A stretch of DNA of 5,079 nucleotides, from positions 1 to 5,079 of the forward strand of contig JANYKH010000268.1 in assembly GCA_025358235.1 (NCBI GenBank), given 5' to 3'. The notes below the pieces were generated by a model, which searched no databases, was not told where the DNA came from, and saw only the letters and a program-made list of their open reading frames with translations. The position numbers were made by a program, and so were the translations under genes. Source of the DNA: Chloroflexota bacterium (GTDB lineage: Bacteria > Chloroflexota > Dehalococcoidia > Dehalococcoidales > RBG-16-60-22). Below, one piece after another: positions 1 to 4,070 of the stretch (the first letter of the stretch is position 1; the number at the start of each line of letters is the position of its first letter).

Positions 1-1398
1 GAGGCGCGGAACAACTTTAACGAAAGCGCGCGTAAACTCTTTGTACCGCAGAAAGAATTAAATGACGCCATAAGAATTTTTGGGCTGCATGAAGCATCGG
101 GCCGGGTAAGAGAAAAAGACCATCCATTGGCCCACCGGCAAGTCGAACTTAAGAAATACCCGGCCCTGGTAAGCCGGCCTGTACCGGCGGACCGGGCGGA
201 AATAAAGCAGTGGACGCGCTGCGGGCCGATGCAGGCTGTGGACGAAATGTTTGCGGCCATTGTGCAGGCCAATCCACATTTGCGCCCCCGCGTGGGCAAC
301 CCGGACGAAATGAAGTCCAACCGCCTGTTAAAAACACTGGAGCTATTGAAATTCCGCGTAACCGCGCCCGAGCAGGGAATCCCGGAGGATGTGCAGGGGG
401 CGGTTATCACGGCGCTTAACGAGGAGGCGGTGGCGGGGGCGGCTTTCGGCAACAAGGGCGGCATTAACCTTATCGCAACTTATGAAGCCTTCGGGATGAA
501 GATGGCAGGCTTGGCGCGGCAGGAGATAATCTTCGCCAACGACCTCAAGCAAACCAACGGCAAAGCGCCGGGCTGGCTTTCGATACCTCTGCTGCTCACC
601 TCCCATACCTGGGAAAACGCCAAAAACGAACGGTCCCACCAGGACCCGGCGATGGCGGAGTGTATGCTGGGAGAATTGTCCGACACTTCCAGGGTAATTT
701 TCGCGGCGGACTACAATACGGCATCAGCAGTTACAAGGGAAGTCTACCGCACTCACGGGCAGATATGGACACTGGTAATCCCCAAATACTGGTCTGTGCC
801 GGAACTGTTCAGCATCGAGGAAGCACAGCAATTAGTCCGCGAAGGGGCGATGAAGCTGGAGTGGGCCGGCTTCAATAATGACAATCCGGAGTTAATTATC
901 ACGGCCATCGGGGCATACCAGTTAGAGCAGGCTTTAATGGCGTCAAGCCGGTTGAAAGAGAAAGAAATAGCCCATTCCGTGGTCTATGTGCTGGAGCCGG
1001 GCCGGTTCCGTATACCGCGCAGCGAAGGCGAACGGGCGCATCAGGCCCCGGCGGCATTGCAAAGCAGATTATACCCGGAAAGTGCGGCCGGCAGGATATT
1101 TGCCTGTCACACGCGGCCGGCAGCAATACTGGGGTTGATGCAGCCGCACAATACCGGCGGCAAGCGAACGATCGGGCTGGGGTTTACGGGGCAGGGGGGC
1201 ACACTCACCACGCCGGGACTGCTCTTTGTGAACAAGTGCACGTGGGCGCACGTAGCAGAAGCGGCGGCCGGCGTCTTAAACCGGACGCGGGAAGAACTGC
1301 TTTCCCAAGAAGAAATCGAAGCTCTGGACGGTAAACGCTCACCGGAGAACGTCATCATCCAGAGCCTTAAATGGATCAGGAGCGGGGAAGGGGTTTAG
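1..1398 (+). CDS. xfp: Phosphoketolase-family protein (XFP-like), C-terminal part; start lies before the window
   Basis: The frame is open from base 1 to the TAG at 1396-1398 and gives 465 residues. Phosphoketolases are usually near 800 residues, so roughly the N-terminal 40% is missing. A TTG at 127 is only an internal codon. The family uses thiamine diphosphate and phosphate to split xylulose 5-phosphate or fructose 6-phosphate into acetyl phosphate and an aldose phosphate in the cytoplasm. Seen here: NPDEMKSNRL (partial residues 100-109), matching the family GPDExxSNRL with the cofactor-activating Glu at 103; then SHTWENAKNERSHQDP (201-216), whose Asn209 and His213 match phosphate- or substrate-binding residues of the family. 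From about residue 260 comes the C-terminal domain, ending in a TLTTP segment (401-405) that matches the family TTTTP. The usual GYKEEG before it is replaced by GFTGQGG, so this is a divergent branch. Some relatives with the ENxKNExSHQDP form are, from memory, annotated as xylulose 5-phosphate 3-epimerase. Family call firm, substrate uncertain. Confidence 0.88.
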   Translation, partial: EARNNFNESARKLFVPQKELNDAIRIFGLHEASGRVREKDHPLAHRQVELKKYPALVSRPVPADRAEIKQWTRCGPMQAVDEMFAAIVQANPHLRPRVGNPDEMKSNRLLKTLELLKFRVTAPEQGIPEDVQGAVITALNEEAVAGAAFGNKGGINLIATYEAFGMKMAGLARQEIIFANDLKQTNGKAPGWLSIPLLLTSHTWENAKNERSHQDPAMAECMLGELSDTSRVIFAADYNTASAVTREVYRTHGQIWTLVIPKYWSVPELFSIEEAQQLVREGAMKLEWAGFNNDNPELIITAIGAYQLEQALMASSRLKEKEIAHSVVYVLEPGRFRIPRSEGERAHQAPAALQSRLYPESAAGRIFACHTRPAAILGLMQPHNTGGKRTIGLGFTGQGGTLTTPGLLFVNKCTWAHVAEAAAGVLNRTREELLSQEEIEALDGKRSPENVIIQSLKWIRSGEGV

Positions 1399-1406
1399 GG
1401 TTTGGG
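1384..1406 (+). other. G-quadruplex motif over the convergent stop codons
   Basis: The plus strand carries G-tracts at 1384-1387 (4), 1390-1393 (4), 1398-1400 (3) and 1404-1406 (3), with loops AA, TTTA and TTT. This satisfies the canonical four-tract G3+N1-7 rule. It covers the last codons and stop of the phosphoketolase and the last codons of the convergent VOC gene, where the other strand reads Pro-Lys-Pro-stop. It would sit in the 3' end of the phosphoketolase mRNA. No hairpin terminator is obvious just downstream, so it may help end that transcript. Folding is inferred from the motif only. Confidence 0.45.
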
Positions 1407-1769
1407 CATCATCATCGGGTCAGGCTGGAGAATGCCGATCTGATTGCCCTCAGTATCAACGGCATAAACGAACCAACCGACTTCAGGTATTTTCATCTTC
1501 TCGCCGATGATCTTGCCGCCGGCTTTCTTCACTTTCGCGATAGAGGCGTCAAGGTTTTCCACGCCGATGGTATTGACCGTAACCTGGTCAGGTTTCATAC
1601 GGGGCATGATAGCGCCATCAATTCCCATCTGATCTTTGGGACCGGTAGAAGCGAGCCAATATTTCTCGGTGCCCCACTGTTTAATGTCCCACTGAAAAGC
1701 GTTTTTGTAAAAGGCGACTGCTCTTTCCGGTTTATCCGCGGGGATTTCAAAATGGACTACTCTGGGCAT
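1395..1769 (-). CDS. VOC (glyoxalase/bleomycin-resistance fold) family protein, downstream copy
   Basis: 124 residues, the usual size for a single-chain VOC protein with two beta-alpha-beta-beta-beta modules. The first strand carries RVVHFEIPADKPERAVAFY (residues 3-21), a hallmark of the COG3324-like group often labelled lactoylglutathione lyase-related. The second module carries GGKIIGEKMKIPEVGWFVYAVD (about 84-105) followed by TEGNQIGIL (106-114). His6 and Glu107 sit at typical VOC metal-ligand positions. A full set of four ligands is not apparent, so glyoxalase activity should not be assumed. The ATG at 1769-1767 is preceded by AAGGAGG (1782-1776) six bases away, which fixes the start. It lies 41 bases after the other VOC gene and is probably co-transcribed with it. 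Its stop overlaps the phosphoketolase stop from the other strand by four bases. The tail MMMPKP is Met/Pro-rich. Family sure, substrate unknown. Confidence 0.9.
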   Translation of the reverse strand: MPRVVHFEIPADKPERAVAFYKNAFQWDIKQWGTEKYWLASTGPKDQMGIDGAIMPRMKPDQVTVNTIGVENLDASIAKVKKAGGKIIGEKMKIPEVGWFVYAVDTEGNQIGILQPDPMMMPKP

Positions 1770-1770
1770 G

Positions 1771-1819
1771 TTATTCCTCCTTAATTTATTGAGCGATTAT
1801 TCCTCTAAATTTATTGCGC
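1771..1819 (-). repeat. Imperfect direct repeat: 'Ala-Gln-stop plus RBS' cassette between the two VOC genes
   Basis: Read on the minus strand, the gap between the VOC genes contains two similar units. The first (1819-1797) is GCG CAA TAA, then ATTTAGAGGAATAA; here GCG CAA TAA are the real last two codons and stop of the upstream VOC gene. The second (1794-1771) is GCT CAA TAA, then ATTAAGGAGGAATAA, and serves as the RBS region of the downstream VOC gene. Each unit is a gene end followed by an AG-rich ribosome binding sequence. The second 'end' belongs to no present gene. The pattern fits tandem gene duplication followed by loss of a middle copy, or a short local duplication. Confidence 0.6.
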
Positions 1820-2185
1820 CAGGGTCAAAGCCTGCGGATGAAACTGCATAACGCTGAAGGGGTTGCCCTCATTATCCTGGCAATAGACAAACCAGCCGAC
1901 GCGCGGCAAATTCAGTTTTCCGGTTAGGACCTTGCCGCCGGCCATTTCTATCCGGGCGATGGCGTCATCGATTGAAGGCACGTCAAGGGTATTGATATCG
2001 CTGCCGGGTTTAAGGCACTGCATAATAGAGAAATCAATACGGGGTGGCTCGGGTGAGGAGGTAGTGGAAGGCAAGTAGCTGGGGGCGGGGCGGCGCGGAA
2101 AATCGGGCCGGTAAACGTTCTGATAAAAATTGACGGCGCGCTGGGGATCATCAGCCGAGATTTCAAAATGAATAACCCTGCCCAT
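1811..2185 (-). CDS. VOC family protein, upstream diverged copy
   Basis: 124 residues, the same length as its downstream neighbour and clearly its paralogue: RVIHFEISADDPQRAVNFY (3-21), AGGKVLTGKLNLPRVGWFVY (82-101) and NEGNPFSVMQ (105-114) align without gaps or nearly so. Likely metal-ligand positions His6 and Glu106 are kept. The middle (about 26-54) has diverged. The neighbour's aromatic and Gly-rich stretch, with Trp27, Trp32, the YWLASTG run and GAIMPR, is replaced by a Pro/Ser/Arg-rich run ending RIDFSIMQ. This may have changed or removed the binding pocket. The ATG at 2185-2183 follows GGGAGG (2196-2191) with a five-base spacer. The 155 bases between it and the membrane peptidase gene (2186-2340) hold no gene and no convincing promoter or terminator. 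It is probably first in a two-gene VOC operon. Function unknown. Confidence 0.85.
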   Translation of the reverse strand: MGRVIHFEISADDPQRAVNFYQNVYRPDFPRRPAPSYLPSTTSSPEPPRIDFSIMQCLKPGSDINTLDVPSIDDAIARIEMAGGKVLTGKLNLPRVGWFVYCQDNEGNPFSVMQFHPQALTLAQ

Positions 2186-2340
2186 GGTTTCCTCCCATCC
2201 CGAGAAAGACGACCGAGGTTTACGGTAGATTACGCCAGCCGATAAAAGGGCCGCTAATAATCAGCATAGCAGTTCAGGTTAAATATTTTGAGGCTTTATG
2301 ATCAGGAAGAATACTGAATTTTTACTGATAATTGGGGAGG

Positions 2341-3192
2341 TTAGCGAAATTTAGACCGCAAGAGGGACAGGGGCAAAAGGACGAGAGCGGCGACCAGCAT
2401 ATTTAGCAAAAGGATGAGGAACATCACCGCATAAAAGACCATGCCGCGGGTGACGATTTCAGTAATGATCCGGGGACTGAAATCACTAGCCCAGACCGTG
2501 GCGAGGTTGAATAGTATGATAGCGCCCAGAATCACGCCGAAGCCTTTCAAAGCGCCTTTTAAATCAGGCGGGCTGAGGGTAACCGAATTACCGACGGCGA
2601 AGACGAGATAAATGAAGGCGTAAAACTGCCATCGGGACAGATTTGACCAAGAAAACATGCCTATCAAAAGGCTGCCCGAAGCGCGGGCCAGGTTCAGGAA
2701 CAACTGCGCAAATGAGTCCAGGGAATTGATTTGGGGCGGGACGATATTTAAGTTACCGGCAATGTTGAAGGGATTGAGACCAAGAAGAAAATAGGAAAGC
2801 AGGTAGATTACGGCGGTGCCAAAAAGGATGGGGCCGATGCCGATAAAGAAATTGCCGATCTGCTGGTACAGGTTTGAGGGGTTATAAGTGTGGGTGACAT
2901 AACCGAGGGTCCCGGTTTCGGGATCAGGATCAAACAGGTGCAATTCGGTGATTTTATGGAAGAAGATGAGGCAGAAGATGGCATGGCCGATTTCATGCAT
3001 AACGGTCCCAAGCCAGCCGAACAGTCCGAGATACCAGCCCCGGCCCATAATGGAAATAGCCCGGTTTTGGACGAACCGCGCCTCGTAATTCAGTATGAAA
3101 GCGAGCAGAAGCAAGGGGCCCAGAATGACGGCTATCTGGACTAGAGTGGCAGAGAGCGCCGCCCAGAGATATGAGAGTATCGAATCAATCAT
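2341..3192 (-). CDS. M50-like membrane zinc metallopeptidase
   Basis: 283 residues, very hydrophobic, with about six predicted membrane segments: roughly 5-35, 53-79, 112-138, 188-205, 215-235 and 250-278. HEIGH (66-70) within the second segment is the HExxH zinc site, with His66 and His70 as ligands and Glu67 as catalytic base. This embedding in a helix is typical of M50 (site-2-protease type) and M50B-like proteins, which cut substrates within or near the membrane. The classical NPxDG third-ligand motif is absent. Asp210 in LSPPDLKGALKG (206-217) is my candidate for the third ligand, by inference. There is no PDZ domain. The ATG at 3192-3190 is the first start after an in-frame TAA three codons upstream, but no clear ribosome binding site precedes it. 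The rhomboid gene ends 126 bases upstream. Family call firm; substrate unknown. Confidence 0.83.
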   Translation of the reverse strand: MIDSILSYLWAALSATLVQIAVILGPLLLLAFILNYEARFVQNRAISIMGRGWYLGLFGWLGTVMHEIGHAIFCLIFFHKITELHLFDPDPETGTLGYVTHTYNPSNLYQQIGNFFIGIGPILFGTAVIYLLSYFLLGLNPFNIAGNLNIVPPQINSLDSFAQLFLNLARASGSLLIGMFSWSNLSRWQFYAFIYLVFAVGNSVTLSPPDLKGALKGFGVILGAIILFNLATVWASDFSPRIITEIVTRGMVFYAVMFLILLLNMLVAALVLLPLSLLRSKFR

Positions 3193-3229
3193 CTGCTTTT
3201 ACTTTGTCCGTTTAATTTCAGCACTCTCG

Positions 3230-3258
3230 ATTATACTCTTTTTGGGGAAGATTGCTGA
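3230..3258 (-). promoter_or_regulatory. Candidate promoter for the M50-like peptidase gene
   Basis: On the minus strand a perfect TATAAT lies at 3235-3230. Seventeen bases before it, TCAGCA (3258-3253) matches the -35 consensus at only three of six positions. Transcription would start near 3223 and leave a leader of about 30 bases before the ATG at 3192. The site lies wholly in the gap after the rhomboid gene, so the peptidase gene could be transcribed by itself. Confidence 0.42.
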
Positions 3259-3260
3259 TA

Positions 3261-3272
3261 CCAAAATTTTGG
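3261..3272. repeat. 12-base perfect palindrome upstream of the M50-like gene promoter
   Basis: CCAAAATTTTGG reads the same on both strands and begins three bases beyond the candidate -35 element. A short perfect palindrome in this place could be an operator for a dimeric regulator. With no unpaired loop it is unlikely to be a terminator. The symmetry does not extend to the next bases, so chance remains possible. Confidence 0.3.
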
Positions 3273-3318
3273 GCGCGGAAAAAGGGCGTCAAATAATCTT
3301 TTTGAGGGAATATGAGGT

Positions 3319-3894
3319 TTAGTAGAAGCGGTATTGCCGTTTCAGGAAAAAACCCACGGCGAGGCCAAAAAGGATGCCGCCGAGATGAGCCTGCCAGGCG
3401 ACGTTAGGCAAAAACGAGACAAGCACGAAGCCGCCGATGACGGCGATCCAGAGGGGAATGGGAATGGGGAGGGGGAAAACCAGTACCTGTTCCTTGGGCC
3501 GAAGAATGGCCAGGGCTCCACCAACCCCCATGATCGCCCCGGAAGCGCCCACCGCAATCCCGAAGGGGAAAATGGGGAACAGCGCCAGCATGAGGAGGTT
3601 GCCGATAATGCCCGCACCGAAGTAAATGATTAAAAACCAGTTTGTCCCAACGAGGCTGATAAGGAAAATGCCGAAGAAGTACAACGTTATCATGTTAGTG
3701 ATAATGTGACTCCACCCGGCATGCAGGAACATCGCGGTAAAGACGGTCCAGGGGTGTTGGCCCGCGAGCTGCGGCACCAGGCCCATCCAAATATAAAGAT
3801 TATCCAGGGACGGGATCAGCATCACTAAAAACAGCGCGGTGTTAATGGCAATGAGGCCGATGACGGTACTGGAATCGACGTTACGGTTATACAT
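3319..3894 (-). CDS. Rhomboid family intramembrane serine protease
   Basis: 191 residues, the compact six-helix bacterial rhomboid form without an extra N-terminal domain. Membrane segments lie near 11-28, 62-82, 85-106, 114-131, 147-162 and 168-184. All family signatures are present: HAGWSHIITN (58-67), where His58, His63 and Asn67 correspond to the conserved oxyanion-region residues; GASGA (116-120) with the nucleophile Ser118; and AHLGGILFG (169-177) with the catalytic His170. The protein should therefore be an active protease that cuts single-pass membrane proteins inside the bilayer. The chosen ATG at 3894-3892 puts a short polar N-terminus before helix 1. No clear ribosome binding site precedes it. 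The gene sits between a surface protein with a C-terminal membrane anchor, ending 176 bases upstream, and an M50-like peptidase 126 bases downstream. Its substrate cannot be read from the sequence. Confidence 0.93.
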   Translation of the reverse strand: MYNRNVDSSTVIGLIAINTALFLVMLIPSLDNLYIWMGLVPQLAGQHPWTVFTAMFLHAGWSHIITNMITLYFFGIFLISLVGTNWFLIIYFGAGIIGNLLMLALFPIFPFGIAVGASGAIMGVGGALAILRPKEQVLVFPLPIPIPLWIAVIGGFVLVSFLPNVAWQAHLGGILFGLAVGFFLKRQYRFY

Positions 3895-3905
3895 TTGATT
3901 CAGAC

Positions 3906-3926
3906 AAGACCCTTAAAAAAGACCCT
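3906..3926 (-). repeat. Direct repeat in the leader of the rhomboid gene
   Basis: AAGACCCT occurs at 3906-3913 and again at 3919-3926 on the plus strand, a period of 13 bases. On the minus strand it reads AGGGTCTT twice, separated by a T-rich stretch, between the candidate -10 element and the start codon. This placement would suit a repressor site or an RNA-level control element. No regulator can be named. Confidence 0.35.
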
Positions 3927-3929
3927 ATG

Positions 3930-3957
3930 AATATATGATAACCTCCGGTGATGTCTG
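3930..3957 (-). promoter_or_regulatory. Candidate promoter for the rhomboid gene
   Basis: On the minus strand, CAGACA (3957-3952, four of six to consensus) is followed after 16 bases by TATATT (3935-3930, five of six). Transcription would start near 3923 and give a leader of about 30 bases. The site lies downstream of the hairpin terminator of the preceding gene, which supports separate transcription of the rhomboid gene. Confidence 0.42.
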
Positions 3958-3964
3958 ATGGCAA

Positions 3965-3975
3965 GGCCGAAGGCC
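3965..3975. repeat. Small GGCC hairpin in the surface protein-rhomboid gap
   Basis: GGCC GAA GGCC (plus strand) forms a four-base stem with a three-base loop. A second palindrome, CCTTATAAGG, lies at 3990-3999. Neither is followed by a T-run on either strand. They are structured spacer elements of unknown role between the terminator and the rhomboid promoter. Confidence 0.3.
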
Positions 3976-4021
3976 ATTTGAACTGTAAGCCTTATAAGGA
4001 CTGTCCGAGAGAAAAGAGATA

Positions 4022-4057
4022 GGACCACCGGAAATTACGAATAATCTCCGATGGTCC
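4022..4057 (-). terminator. Hairpin terminator of the surface-protein gene
   Basis: On the minus strand GGACCATCGGAGATTA (4057-4042) pairs along its full 16 bases with the arm at 4037-4022, with only two G-T wobbles, around a TTCG tetraloop (4041-4038). It begins 13 bases after the TAA of the surface protein, and the 3' side continues into a pyrimidine-rich stretch (TATCTCTTTTCTC). The plus-strand side has no T-run, so the direction is minus. The T-tract is interrupted, so termination strength is less certain than the fold. Confidence 0.7.
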
Positions 4058-4070
4058 CAAAGTTCAAGGG

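Noticed and set aside
127..129. TTG at 127 as the start of the phosphoketolase gene
   Set aside because: The frame is open to base 1, no ribosome binding site precedes 127, and the family needs a long N-terminal domain, so the gene begins before the window.
1390..1406. Telomere-like GGGTTTAGGGTTTGGG
   Set aside because: Only two or three irregular units inside coding ends of a bacterial locus; treated as a quadruplex motif.
1371..1784. Plus-strand frame of 137 codons opposite the downstream VOC gene
   Set aside because: The minus-strand frame has clear VOC motifs and a strong RBS; the plus frame shows no family motif and begins inside the phosphoketolase gene.
2186..2340. Promoter for the VOC pair, including a TGCTATGCT extended -10 look-alike on the minus strand
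   Set aside because: The -35 match at proper distance is poor and no second signal supports it; not strong enough to list.
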